Of a stretch of DNA of 20,971 nt, positions 7,817 to 15,751 are shown piece after piece (within the stretch, counting starts at the first letter, position 1; each line of letters starts with the position of its first letter). The translations under genes and the position numbers were made by a program. Under the pieces are notes generated by a model. It was not told the DNA's origin. It searched no databases and saw only the letters and a list, made by a program, of their open reading frames with translations. Source of the stretch: Bacilli bacterium. GTDB taxonomy: Bacteria; Bacillota_I; Bacilli_A; RF39; UBA660. The DNA lies in contig CAAGHJ010000041.1 of assembly GCA_900769635.1 (NCBI GenBank), positions 1 through 20,971 on the forward strand. Reading direction: 5' to 3'.

Positions 7817-7859
7817 TTTCACCTCTTTTGGGGGCCCATTGGGGGCTAGTAATTATATT
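7817..7859. repeat. Direct repeat B (capA side) bracketing fic
   Basis: A 43-bp near-copy of 7126-7169, with the same GGGGGCCC and TGGGGGCTAG blocks and the same CACCTCTTTT. It supplies the AGAGGTG ribosome site of fic and begins just past the capA stop codon. Confidence 0.85.
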
Positions 7860-7866
7860 ATACTTA

Positions 7867-9156
7867 TTATGATAATGGTTTTACAGTTATAGTATCGTTT
7901 AATCTTGTTACTATTTCCTTATAGTGATTATATACTTCGGTATAGTTTGGTAAGTAGTTTGCTATATCTTTATTAGAGAATGGAACTACTTTATAGTTAT
8001 TGTAGTTATATCCGTTATGGTAGGTATATATTAGTTGGTTATCAGTGCTTTCTACTTTAAGGGTTGTTTCGCCTTTACTTACAGTTTTGGTTATTTTGGC
8101 ACTTCCGAGTAAACCTACCATTTTATTGTAGTAATCGCTTATTTCTTGTCCGGATAGGAAGTTTCCTAGGGAATAGTAAACAAGTGTATCATCTATATAG
8201 GTTATAGGCATTATAACGTGAGGGTGAGCTCCTATAATGATATCGACACCGTTATCGGCAAGGAACTGAGCCATATCTTCTTGGTATTTGGTTGGGGTAT
8301 GGGTGTATTCAACGCCCCAGTGCATTGCTACCATTAAAAGATCTACTTTATCACGGACTTTATCTATATCTTCTTTTACCTTTTGTTTATAGGCTTGATA
8401 TTTGGTATCGGTAGCGGGGTTATTGATATTGTCTATATCTGTTGGCCATACGTTTACGAGATAGTCTTTTCCGTTTGGAACGGGGATACCGTTAGTTCCG
8501 TAGGTATAGCTTAGCATTGTATATTTTATGTGGTTTTTCTCCATTATTTTGACTTCATCTCTTTGTTCGGGACTAGTATAACTTCCAGCGTATAGTACAT
8601 CACTGGTATTACCCCAATAGTTTATGGAGTTTTCAATGCTTTTTCCGTTAGTTGAGTAGTATCTATCCATAGTGTGATTACTTGCAAGAGAAACAAGGTT
8701 AAATCCAGCATCTAGCATTGCGTCACCAGCCTCGTAAGGGGATAGGAACTGAGGATAACTTGATAGGCCTAGTTCGGCTCCTCCGAGGATTGTTTCTTGA
8801 TTATAGTAGGCAAGATCATAGTTTTGGATTATTTCTTTTATATAGGATACCATTGGTTTGAAGTCATAGCCGTTACCTCCGGCATTCTTAGAGGCCTCAT
8901 TATAGACGCCATTATGGATAAGGTGATCGCCGACCATTGCAAGGGTTAATTCGTATTTTTGGGTTTTATCCTTGGTAATGTTTTTTTTGATTTCGGCAAT
9001 TTTATCGGATGGTTTAGTGCCTTCTTTGGAACCGGTTAGTTTGGTTATGGCAAAGGCAATGGCAAGTATAATAAGGGTGAGAATTATTAGGCATATTATT
9101 ATATTACCTATTTTTAGTTTTCTTTTTTGTTTTTTTCTTTTTTTCTTTGTTCGCAT
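7867..9156 (-). CDS. CapA-family (poly-gamma-glutamate synthesis type) metallophosphatase-like protein, membrane anchored
   Basis: A 429-residue protein with a highly basic N-terminus (MRTKKKRKKQKRKLK), one membrane segment at about 17-39, and a CapA domain facing outside. The fold is a calcineurin-like phosphoesterase; the visible motifs are MVGDHLIH, NQETIL, LASNHTMD, MAMHWGVEY and GAHPHV, in the expected order with their Asp/Asn/His ligands present. Family members act in capsule or poly-gamma-glutamate production, but no capB/capC partner is present, so the substrate is unknown. The ATG follows AGAGGTAAAAA. The gene overlaps the rnr 3' end by 43 bases in a different frame, with both frames reading the A-rich tract as basic residues. 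It is part of the secG-rnr-capA-fic-smpB unit. Confidence 0.87.
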   Translation of the reverse strand: MRTKKKRKKQKRKLKIGNIIICLIILTLIILAIAFAITKLTGSKEGTKPSDKIAEIKKNITKDKTQKYELTLAMVGDHLIHNGVYNEASKNAGGNGYDFKPMVSYIKEIIQNYDLAYYNQETILGGAELGLSSYPQFLSPYEAGDAMLDAGFNLVSLASNHTMDRYYSTNGKSIENSINYWGNTSDVLYAGSYTSPEQRDEVKIMEKNHIKYTMLSYTYGTNGIPVPNGKDYLVNVWPTDIDNINNPATDTKYQAYKQKVKEDIDKVRDKVDLLMVAMHWGVEYTHTPTKYQEDMAQFLADNGVDIIIGAHPHVIMPITYIDDTLVYYSLGNFLSGQEISDYYNKMVGLLGSAKITKTVSKGETTLKVESTDNQLIYTYHNGYNYNNYKVVPFSNKDIANYLPNYTEVYNHYKEIVTRLNDTITVKPLS

Positions 9157-11243
9157 TTTTTACCTCTTTTTTCTTCCTTATATATTATGAAATCTACCAT
9201 TGATGTTTCTTTGGATGCTTTTAGAACTTTTACGGTTAGTTTATCTCCGAGAGTGAACTTGTTTTTGGGTCTTCTTCCGATAAGACTTAGGGTATTTACA
9301 TCATATATGTAGTAATCGTTTGGTAAGTCTTCGGTTTTGATTAGGCCTTCAACGGTGTTGGGTAGTTCAACAAAGAGGCCAAACTCTGTTACACCGCTTA
9401 TAACAGCGGGATATATTTCGCCGATATGTTGTTCCATATACTCGGCTTTCTTCATTTTATCGACATCGCGTTCACAGTTTATGGCGTCTTGTTCTTTTTG
9501 ACTGGTTTGATTAGAGATATCGTAAAGGGTGCTATCCCATTTGTTTACTACTTCATCACTATAGTTTATGGTATAGTCTTTGATTAGTCTATGAAGGGTT
9601 AAGTCGGGATATCTTCTTATTGGGGATGTGAAATGGGAATAGGTTTTGCTGGCAAGGCCAAAGTGACCGATATTGACATCGCTATAGCGGGCTTTAGCCA
9701 TAGACCTTATGGCAAGGGTGGTAAAGACACCGGCAAAGTCTTCTTCTTTGAGGCTTTCTAAGACTTTTTGATAGTCGTAGGGTTTTATTTTATTGGGATC
9801 ACTTTTGAACTTTATGCCTTTTAGGGATAGTATATTGAAGAGATTTTTTAGTTTTTCGGGGTTTGGTAAGTCGTGAACTCTATATATACAAGGCAAACCC
9901 ATATTGGTTATGTATTCAGAGACGGTTTCGTTAGCAACTATCATAAAGTTTTCGATTAGTTTTTCGCCGGTTCGTTGCTCTCTTAGTTTTATCTCTGTTG
10001 GGATGCCTTTTTCATCAACAAGGATTTTGGCTTCGGGTTTATCGAATTCGAGGTAACCTCGTGATATCATTTTTTTTCTTAGTATTTGCGATAGTTCATT
10101 CATTAGGTGTAAGTCTTTGGCAAATGGTTTGTATTCTTCAGCAGTGATATTTTTTTCTAGGATATCGTTTACTTTGTTGTAGGTCATTTGTAGTCTACTT
10201 CTTATTACTGAGGGGTATATTTCTTTATTTATTACTTTTCCGTTTGGATCTATTTCCATCATACAAGTCATTGCTAATCTATCGACACCTGGGTTTAGTG
10301 AGCATATTCCGTTTGATAGTTTATGAGGTAGCATTGGTACTACTCTATCAACGAGGTAGACACTTGTTGAACGGAAATAGGCTTCTTTATCGAGGGGGCT
10401 ATTTTCTTTTACGTAATGGGATACATCCGCTATATGGACTCCTAGGTTATAGGTTCCTGTAGGGTTCTTTTTTATGGATATGGCGTCATCGATATCTTTG
10501 GTGTCATCGCCATCAATGGTGAATATGGTTAGATCGCGAAGGTCTTTCCTGCCTTTTAGGTCAGATGGGGATACTTCGTTTGGGATGGTACTTAGTTCTT
10601 CTATGACGTCCTCAGGGAAATTGGGGTGGAAGTTATACTGGTATACGTAGGAGAGGATGTCAATACCTACGTCGTTTTTGTGGCCGATTAGTTTGGTAAT
10701 GATGGCATTATGATTGGTTCTTTTTATCATTACAACTGATCCGTCAACGATATTGTGGGTTTCATCCTTGATAACAGGGATATCGCCATACTTGCGATTA
10801 TTGCATCTTACATAGCACTTTCCTTCTTTATAGTATACTTCCCCTACTATTTCTTTATCGTCTTTTTTTAGTATTTTTACAACACGGCCTTCGTTTCGAT
10901 ACATATCGATTATTTCGATTAAGACGATATCGTCATTGGTAGCACCGGCAAGATTGACTTCGTTTATATAGACATCCTTGGAATGGTTTTCGATAACAAC
11001 AAAGCCATATCCTTTGGGATTTAGGATTAGTTTTCCTTGCAGATAATGGGTGTTTTTTATTAGGGTATAGTTTTTCTTTTTTTCACTATAATAGACTATT
11101 CCTTCTTCTTCTAAGTGTTTTAGATTTTTTTGGACTTCTTCTAATTCTTCTGCTGTTGTTAGTCTTAGGGCATCGTTTATTTCGATGAGGCTTTGACTGG
11201 GTCTTTTTTTGTTTTCTAATATTTTTATTATTTTCTCTTTCAC
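9114..11243 (-). CDS. rnr: Ribonuclease R (3'-5' exoribonuclease)
   Basis: A 709-residue RNase II/R family enzyme that degrades structured RNA and, with SmpB/tmRNA, non-stop mRNA. Order: N-terminal winged helix (about 1-65), cold-shock/OB domain with NPKGYGFVV (about 75-85), second OB domain, and RNB catalytic domain with TIDGDDTKDIDDAIS (metal-binding aspartates), DVSHYV, YLVDRVVPMLP and SLNPGVDRLAMT. A segment HFTSPIRRYPDL and a C-terminal S1 domain (GVTEFGLFVEL, about 640 onward) follow, with a Lys/Arg/Glu-rich tail. The start is GTG at 11243, 8 bases after AAGGAG; the overlapping ATG leads straight into TGA. It lies 26 bases after secG, the usual Bacillota order. Confidence 0.96.
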   Translation of the reverse strand: MKEKIIKILENKKRPSQSLIEINDALRLTTAEELEEVQKNLKHLEEEGIVYYSEKKKNYTLIKNTHYLQGKLILNPKGYGFVVIENHSKDVYINEVNLAGATNDDIVLIEIIDMYRNEGRVVKILKKDDKEIVGEVYYKEGKCYVRCNNRKYGDIPVIKDETHNIVDGSVVMIKRTNHNAIITKLIGHKNDVGIDILSYVYQYNFHPNFPEDVIEELSTIPNEVSPSDLKGRKDLRDLTIFTIDGDDTKDIDDAISIKKNPTGTYNLGVHIADVSHYVKENSPLDKEAYFRSTSVYLVDRVVPMLPHKLSNGICSLNPGVDRLAMTCMMEIDPNGKVINKEIYPSVIRSRLQMTYNKVNDILEKNITAEEYKPFAKDLHLMNELSQILRKKMISRGYLEFDKPEAKILVDEKGIPTEIKLREQRTGEKLIENFMIVANETVSEYITNMGLPCIYRVHDLPNPEKLKNLFNILSLKGIKFKSDPNKIKPYDYQKVLESLKEEDFAGVFTTLAIRSMAKARYSDVNIGHFGLASKTYSHFTSPIRRYPDLTLHRLIKDYTINYSDEVVNKWDSTLYDISNQTSQKEQDAINCERDVDKMKKAEYMEQHIGEIYPAVISGVTEFGLFVELPNTVEGLIKTEDLPNDYYIYDVNTLSLIGRRPKNKFTLGDKLTVKVLKASKETSMVDFIIYKEEKRGKKCEQRKKEKNKKEN

Positions 11244-11269
11244 ATAACCAACTCCTTATTTTAAAAGGC

Positions 11270-11485
11270 TTACATAAATGATATGAACATACATAGGATA
11301 AAGAATGTAAATCCTAATATGAATGTTACTCTACTTATAAATAATTCGGGTCCTCTTTCCTTGCGGTTAGAGAATAATTCTGAATCGCCTGTTGTTTCGA
11401 TAATGCTTGCTGATGCTGCTTTACCGCTTTGCAATAGAACGATTGCTATTAATAGAATTGATATTATTACTACTATTGTTTCCAT
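11270..11485 (-). CDS. secG: Preprotein translocase subunit SecG
   Basis: A 71-residue membrane protein with two hydrophobic segments (about 2-18 and 51-70). Between them lies the SecG loop with VLLQSGKAASAS, then the polar RKERGPELFISRVTF stretch. SecG assists SecYEG protein export. GGAGG precedes the ATG by 9 bases. It heads the secG-rnr operon, matching the conserved Bacillota arrangement, and has a good promoter upstream. Confidence 0.92.
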   Translation of the reverse strand: METIVVIISILLIAIVLLQSGKAASASIIETTGDSELFSNRKERGPELFISRVTFILGFTFFILCMFISFM

Positions 11486-11506
11486 AATTGTTTTCCTCCT
11501 TTATTC

Positions 11507-11535
11507 ATTTTACCATATATGGTATGATTAATCAA
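11507..11535 (-). promoter_or_regulatory. Promoter of secG-rnr-capA-fic-smpB
   Basis: On the minus strand, TTGATT (11530-11535) is followed by a 17-base spacer and TAAAAT (11507-11512). A perfect 14-bp palindrome, TACCATATATGGTA (11511-11524), overlaps the -10 box and part of the spacer. It is a plausible operator for a dimeric regulator, though A+T bias makes such palindromes common. Confidence 0.6.
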
Positions 11536-11556
11536 GATAATTGGGTTATTTTTTAG

Positions 11557-11579
11557 AGAAAAAGCCCTACTAGGGGGCT
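11557..11579 (-). terminator. Terminator after the AAA/DUF4143 gene
   Basis: On the minus strand, AGCCC and GGGCT pair around a 7-base loop and are followed by TTTTTCTC. This lies about 60 bases past the ATPase stop codon and before the secG promoter, so it separates the two units. Confidence 0.6.
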
Positions 11580-11641
11580 GGTATTTGGATAACTATTTTA
11601 TAGAGATGGGGGTATTTATTTTTATTATTCTATGTTCTTTA

Positions 11642-12892
11642 TTAATAATTAAGACTATCGGGGTCAAGTAAAAAATCAAATATACTCATAGTTATAATTC
11701 CGTTTTCGTTTCTAGTTCTTTTGATATAATCTTTAACGATTATAATTTTTTTGAAGGCATCATTTATTTTTAAAAGTGGTCTTTCTTCTTGATTTAGTTT
11801 TTCTTCTGTTGGCATACTAAATGCTGATTGAATATATATTTTATTATTTCCTTTATTGGCAATGAAGTCTACTTCTAATTGTTTATAGGTATATTCTTTT
11901 TCCGTTCTTTCTTTTAGTTCTATGACACCAACATCAACGTTATAGCCTCTTCTTTTTAATTCTAGATATATGACATTTTCCATAATATGGGTTTCTTCGG
12001 GCTGGCGAAAGTTTATAAATGAGTTTCTTATTCCTAAATCACTAAAATAGAATTTATATGGAGTACTCATATATTTTTTTCCTTTTACGTCATACCTTTC
12101 GGTTTTTTCTATTAAAAAGGCTTCTTCTAAATATTTTAAATAAAGACTTATGGTTTTGGGGTCAATATTTAGTCCAGCAGTAGATTTAAAGGTATCGGAT
12201 AATTTTTTAGGGTTGGATAAGGAACCGATACTCGAAGATATTATTTCTACTAAACTAACTAGTTCGGCATCATTTTTTATATCATTTCTTTCTATTACAT
12301 CATTAATATACACATTCTTTTGTTGAGTTTTTAGGTAAGATGCTTTTCTTTCATCAGTATTCATTGATACTACTAATGGTAATCCTCCATAGGTTATGTA
12401 CTCTATCCAACCGTCGAATTTATCGCCTTCATATACTGACATAAATTCATAATATGATAATGGATATATTTTTATATCTTCCCCACGACCACGGAACTCG
12501 GTAATTATGTCACTTGACAAAAACTTGGAGTTACTTCCTGTTACATATATATCAATATTGGTTATTCTTAGAAGTCCATTTAATACGCCTTCAAAATTTT
12601 CTACTAATTGAATTTCATCTAATATTACATAATATGTGTCTTTATCTATTATTTTTTCTTTAACATATTTGCTTAGGTTTTTGGGATTTAATAGTTCTTC
12701 ATTATCTGTATCATCTAAGGCTACTTTAATTATATGATCTTCTTTAACTCCTTCTTCTATAAGATAGTTATAGAATATAGTGTTTAATAGATAGGATTTT
12801 CCACATCTACGAAGACCGGTTACAGTTTTAATTAGACCGTCATTTTTGGCTTCTATTAATTTTTTTAAATAGTAATCTCTTTTTATTTCCAT
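11642..12892 (-). CDS. AAA ATPase with DUF4143 (AAA_14 family)
   Basis: A protein of about 416 residues. The N-terminal AAA_14 P-loop domain has Walker A GLRRCGKS (28-35 counting from the GTG at 12898), Walker B YYVILDEIQ (D94, E95), sensor-like VTGSNSKFLS (119-128), and FRGRG near 136-140, a probable arginine region. A central winged-helix-like stretch (LSDTFKSTAGLNIDPKTISLYLKYLEEAFLI) leads into the C-terminal DUF4143 nuclease-like fold with YLELKRRGYNVDVG and EVDFIA, whose E-V-D-F motif is typical. These ATPases are very common in gut anaerobes, often as single-gene units; function is unresolved. The ATG at 12892 is a little far from AGAGGA, so the GTG at 12898 is an alternative start. Own promoter and terminator make it monocistronic. 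Confidence 0.9.
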   Translation of the reverse strand: MEIKRDYYLKKLIEAKNDGLIKTVTGLRRCGKSYLLNTIFYNYLIEEGVKEDHIIKVALDDTDNEELLNPKNLSKYVKEKIIDKDTYYVILDEIQLVENFEGVLNGLLRITNIDIYVTGSNSKFLSSDIITEFRGRGEDIKIYPLSYYEFMSVYEGDKFDGWIEYITYGGLPLVVSMNTDERKASYLKTQQKNVYINDVIERNDIKNDAELVSLVEIISSSIGSLSNPKKLSDTFKSTAGLNIDPKTISLYLKYLEEAFLIEKTERYDVKGKKYMSTPYKFYFSDLGIRNSFINFRQPEETHIMENVIYLELKRRGYNVDVGVIELKERTEKEYTYKQLEVDFIANKGNNKIYIQSAFSMPTEEKLNQEERPLLKINDAFKKIIIVKDYIKRTRNENGIITMSIFDFLLDPDSLNY

Positions 12893-12918
12893 ATTCACTT
12901 CTTCCTCTCATACTATAT

Positions 12919-12947
12919 ATTTTACTCTATTTTGGAAAAATTATCAA
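12919..12947 (-). promoter_or_regulatory. Promoter of the AAA/DUF4143 gene
   Basis: TTGATA (12942-12947), a 17-base spacer and TAAAAT (12919-12924) on the minus strand. The -35 box abuts and slightly overlaps the 49-bp repeat copy at 12946-12994. Confidence 0.65.
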
Positions 12948-12994
12948 TACTTTATTCCAAAAAAACTCCACTGTGGAGTTTTTTTGGAATAGAA
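12946..12994. repeat. 49-bp repeat with long palindrome, copy 1 (also terminator of the queuosine-salvage gene)
   Basis: Identical over 49 bases to 14008-14056. It contains a perfect palindrome at 12953-12991: two 19-base arms (beginning TATTCCAAAAAAACTCCAC) around a single T. The core CTCCAC/GTGGAG stem is flanked by A7 and T7 runs, so it can act as an intrinsic terminator in both directions. It lies 56 bases after the stop of the queuosine-salvage gene. The identity includes bases outside the palindrome, which points to duplication rather than chance similarity of two terminators. Confidence 0.9.
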
Positions 12995-13049
12995 ACTTGT
13001 TCTGGAGGTAATATGATGTATAAAATGCTCATTATGTTTAAGTAATTTA

Positions 13050-13976
13050 TTAATAAAATATTGTTTGGGTATGATGATAGGGACATATATTTTGTTTTAG
13101 TCTTCCCATTTGCCATATTATATTATCTAACTGAATGCTATTTATATTTATGTTTCGTTTTAATAATTCTTTTTTTATTTCTTCAAGGGCATAAAGCATA
13201 TTTGCTCTTATTTCTATTTCCATAGTACTACCGGCTTTTAGTTCTATTTCATTATTTATTTTGGTTTCCAGTTCCTTATTATATTCTAATATATCATAGT
13301 TTTTTAAAGTTCGTGGTATTCCATAATCGGCACAGCCAAACATATTGTTTACATTTTTAATGTTATTATTTATTGTTTTGGACATATAAAAGAGGTCATT
13401 TACTAATAGTGTTGCCCTCTTATTGAAGTGAATAGTTTTTCCTTTATAGGTAGCACTATCGTCGAAATATTTAAAGTTTGTTATTATATAATTTAATAAT
13501 TCATAATCTTTTTTTATAGAAAATAGTTCATTATAGAATTTATCTTGCTTTTTATATATTACATCAATTGTATCTTTAAATAATTTATACCTAGTACTTA
13601 CTAGTGATATTCCTGTAAAAATGTTACTAAATTCTTTAAGGGTCATATTGTGTAAATAGTTTATATTTAAAAACTTTTTATTAATTTCGACTTCTTTTAT
13701 TATTCTTAAAAATAGTGCTTCTGAGCCTTTTACTTCTTCATTATGATATATTATTTTATATTTTGGTTTTGGCCAAAAACAAAAATTGAGACTTTCTATT
13801 ATAAAAGCCAATAGTATTTTTTGATTTTCAGTTACTTTTATATTGATATCTGCAAACCAATGTTTATAACTTGGAGTTTTTAGTTCTTGTGCAAATTCTA
13901 CTATTTTATTATAGTTTATTTTGACATACATACTGTTATCAACTACATATTTTAATTCTTGGTATGTTTCTTTCAT
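13050..13976 (-). CDS. Queuosine salvage protein (DUF2419/Qng1 family)
   Basis: A 308-residue protein matching the queuosine 5'-phosphate N-glycosylase (Qng1, DUF2419) family, which releases queuine from queuosine nucleotides so it can be reinserted into tRNA. Signatures counted from the ATG at 13976: LNFCFW (63-68), GSEALFLRI (84-92), FADI near 41, HFNKRATLLVNDL (183-195), ADYGIPRTL (216-224, where the family has ADYRxP with the likely catalytic Asp), an IEIRANMLYA segment (254-263), and the C-terminal HHTQTIFY (301-308), the family's HHRTRTIYY-like end. AAGGAGG sits 6 bases before this ATG; an in-frame upstream ATG at 14033 would fall in the repeat and lacks such a site. The gene is bracketed by two identical 49-bp repeats, suggesting acquisition as a unit. 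No tgt or queuine transporter is in the window. Confidence 0.86.
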   Translation of the reverse strand: MKETYQELKYVVDNSMYVKINYNKIVEFAQELKTPSYKHWFADINIKVTENQKILLAFIIESLNFCFWPKPKYKIIYHNEEVKGSEALFLRIIKEVEINKKFLNINYLHNMTLKEFSNIFTGISLVSTRYKLFKDTIDVIYKKQDKFYNELFSIKKDYELLNYIITNFKYFDDSATYKGKTIHFNKRATLLVNDLFYMSKTINNNIKNVNNMFGCADYGIPRTLKNYDILEYNKELETKINNEIELKAGSTMEIEIRANMLYALEEIKKELLKRNININSIQLDNIIWQMGRLKQNICPYHHTQTIFY

Positions 13977-14007
13977 AAAACCTCCTTGACTATTAGGATA
14001 TATCGTT

Positions 14008-14056
14008 AATACTTTATTCCAAAAAAACTCCACTGTGGAGTTTTTTTGGAATAGAA
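14008..14056. repeat. 49-bp repeat with long palindrome, copy 2 (also terminator of proS)
   Basis: Identical to 12946-12994, with its palindrome at 14015-14053. It lies 36 bases past the proS stop codon and 31 bases before the queuosine-salvage ATG. As an RNA it folds into a hairpin with an internal U7 run, a plausible bidirectional terminator. Confidence 0.9.
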
Positions 14057-14088
14057 GCTTTTTTAAAGTATAATTATTTATTTTAATA

Positions 14089-15510
14089 TTAATATTGGAT
14101 ACCCCATACTACTAAATGTTTGGCTTCTTTTCCACAGACAATACAGGTTTTATCTTTTGGATTATCGTCTATTATACACCTTGATTTAGTGCCTTTTATT
14201 TCTTTCATTTTTTCTTCACACTCTTGGTTTCCACACCAACTTGCTTTAATGAAACCTGGTTTAGTATTCATTATGTCTTCGACTTCTTTTAGGGTAGTAC
14301 AAGTATAGGTTAGTTTTTCTCTATTGGCAAGGGCTTTTTGGTACATTCTTGTTTGCATTTCTTCTAACTCTTTAGTGACAAATGCTTCGATATCTTCATT
14401 TAGAGAGATGGTTTCTTTTTCATAAGTATCTCTTTTAAAGATTGTTAGTTTTCCTTGTTCGAGGTCCCTTGCTCCTAGTTCTATACGTAGGGGAATACCG
14501 TTTACTTCGGCCTCGGCGAAACGATAGCCAGGGCTTTTAGCTGAAGAGTCTAGTTTTGTTGATATTCCTTTTGTTTCTAGTTCTTCTTTTATCTTAGTAC
14601 AGGTATTTAATACTTTTTCATCTGTTCCAATAGGGATAATTATTACTTTGGTTGGGGCTATTTTGGGTGGTAATACTAAGCCTTTATCATCGCTATGAAC
14701 CATAATAAGGGCTCCGATACTTCTTGTTGAGATACCCCAAGATGTTTGATAAGCGTAATCTGTTTGTTTGTTTTTGTTTGTAAATGATATATCGTAAGCT
14801 TTAGAGAATTTTTGGCCAAAATAGTGGCTAGTTCCCGACTGAAGGGTTACACCGTTTTGCATAAGGGCTTCGATTGTTAGGGTGTATTCGGCTCCAGAAA
14901 ATTTTTCTTTTTCGGTTTTTCTACCGGTAATAACGGGTATTGCTAGATAGTCTTCAAAGAGGCTTTTGTATATTTCTAGCATATTTTTTGTTTCTTCTTC
15001 AGCTTCAATGCTTGTTTCGTGAATGGTGTGGCCTTCTTGCCAGAGAAATTCTCTACTTCTTAGGAAGGGTCTTGTTTCTTTTTCCCATCTTAAGACATTA
15101 CACCACTGGTTATATTTTTTGGGTAAGTCACGCCAAGATGATACTACTCTACTATAGTAGTCACTAAATAGGGTTTCACTAGTTGGTCTTATACACATTC
15201 TTTCTTCTAATTCTTTGGTTCCTCCTATTGTTACCCAAGCGGCTTCGGGAGCAAAACCGTTTATTAAGTCACTTTCTTTTTTCATTAGATTTTCGGGTAT
15301 TAATAGGGGCATATATATATTTTCGTGTCCTGTTTCTTTGAACTTTTTATCTAATGTTTTTTGTATTTCTTCCCATATTGCATAGCCGTTTGGTTCTATA
15401 ACAATACATCCTTTTACATTGGAGTAATCGGCTAGATGGGCAGCTTTAACGACATCAGTATACCATTTTGCAAAGTCGTCACTTCTATTTGTTATTGCTT
15501 TATTATTCAT
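14089..15510 (-). CDS. proS: Prolyl-tRNA synthetase, short type 3-like form
   Basis: A 473-residue class II synthetase that charges tRNA(Pro). It opens with an NRSDDFAKWYTDVVKAA segment and has PNGYAIWEEIQ, motif 2 (RWEKETRPFLRSREFLWQEGHT region) and motif 3 (GISTRSIGALIMVHSDDKG). An anticodon-binding domain with VIIIPIG follows, then a C-terminal zinc-like domain with Cys pairs (WCGNQEC, CIVCGKEAKHLVVWGIQY). This is the short archaeal/eukaryote-like type 3 architecture without the editing insertion of standard bacterial ProS (about 570 residues). GGGAGG precedes the ATG at 15510. An open frame extends upstream through both tRNA genes but is not coding. It is co-oriented with tRNA-Pro 65 bases upstream and probably co-transcribed with it. 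Confidence 0.95.
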   Translation of the reverse strand: MNNKAITNRSDDFAKWYTDVVKAAHLADYSNVKGCIVIEPNGYAIWEEIQKTLDKKFKETGHENIYMPLLIPENLMKKESDLINGFAPEAAWVTIGGTKELEERMCIRPTSETLFSDYYSRVVSSWRDLPKKYNQWCNVLRWEKETRPFLRSREFLWQEGHTIHETSIEAEEETKNMLEIYKSLFEDYLAIPVITGRKTEKEKFSGAEYTLTIEALMQNGVTLQSGTSHYFGQKFSKAYDISFTNKNKQTDYAYQTSWGISTRSIGALIMVHSDDKGLVLPPKIAPTKVIIIPIGTDEKVLNTCTKIKEELETKGISTKLDSSAKSPGYRFAEAEVNGIPLRIELGARDLEQGKLTIFKRDTYEKETISLNEDIEAFVTKELEEMQTRMYQKALANREKLTYTCTTLKEVEDIMNTKPGFIKASWCGNQECEEKMKEIKGTKSRCIIDDNPKDKTCIVCGKEAKHLVVWGIQY

Positions 15511-15575
15511 TTTATCCTCCCTTATATATTTTAAGTAAAAAAAATAACAATACCAAAGGTAATGTTTATAATAAC

Positions 15576-15652
15576 TGGTCGGGAAGACAGGATTTGAACC
15601 TGCAACCCTTTGGTCCCAAACCAAATGCTCTACCAAGTTGAGCCACTTCCCG
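15576..15652 (-). tRNA. tRNA-Pro (anticodon UGG)
   Basis: Minus-strand cloverleaf of 77 nt including encoded CCA. The acceptor stem CGGGAAG pairs with CTTCCCG, with discriminator A then CCA. The anticodon stem TTTGG/CCAAA encloses the loop TTTGGGA (anticodon TGG), and the T-loop reads GGTTCAAATCC. It lies 9 bases after tRNA-Ala and upstream of proS, pairing a tRNA with its own synthetase. Confidence 0.96.
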
Positions 15653-15661
15653 AAAAAAATA

Positions 15662-15738
15662 TGGTGGAGAATAAGGGACTCGAACCCTTGACCCCCTGCG
15701 TGCAAGGCAGGTGCTCTAGCCAACTGAGCTAATTCCCC
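15662..15738 (-). tRNA. tRNA-Ala (anticodon UGC)
   Basis: Minus-strand cloverleaf of 77 nt with encoded CCA. The acceptor stem GGGGAAT pairs with ATTCTCC (one G-U), D-arm TAGCTCAGTTGGCTAGAGCA, anticodon loop CTTGCAC (anticodon TGC), and T-arm GGGTTCGAGTCCC. Confidence 0.96.
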
Positions 15739-15751
15739 AACGACAATATCA

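Noticed and set aside
9114..9156. The 43-base overlap of capA with rnr as evidence of a mis-called capA start
   Set aside because: capA has its own ribosome site (AGAGGT) before this ATG and its basic N-terminus precedes the membrane segment as expected. The overlap runs through an A-rich tract that both genes read as Lys/Arg codons.
13977..14033. Upstream ATG of the queuosine-salvage gene (adds 19 residues)
   Set aside because: It would start inside the palindromic repeat and lacks a ribosome site; AAGGAGG sits correctly before the ATG at 13976.
12946..14056. A composite transposon or CRISPR-like array formed by the 49-bp repeats
   Set aside because: There are only two copies, no transposase between them and no regular spacers. 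Their hairpins behave as terminators.
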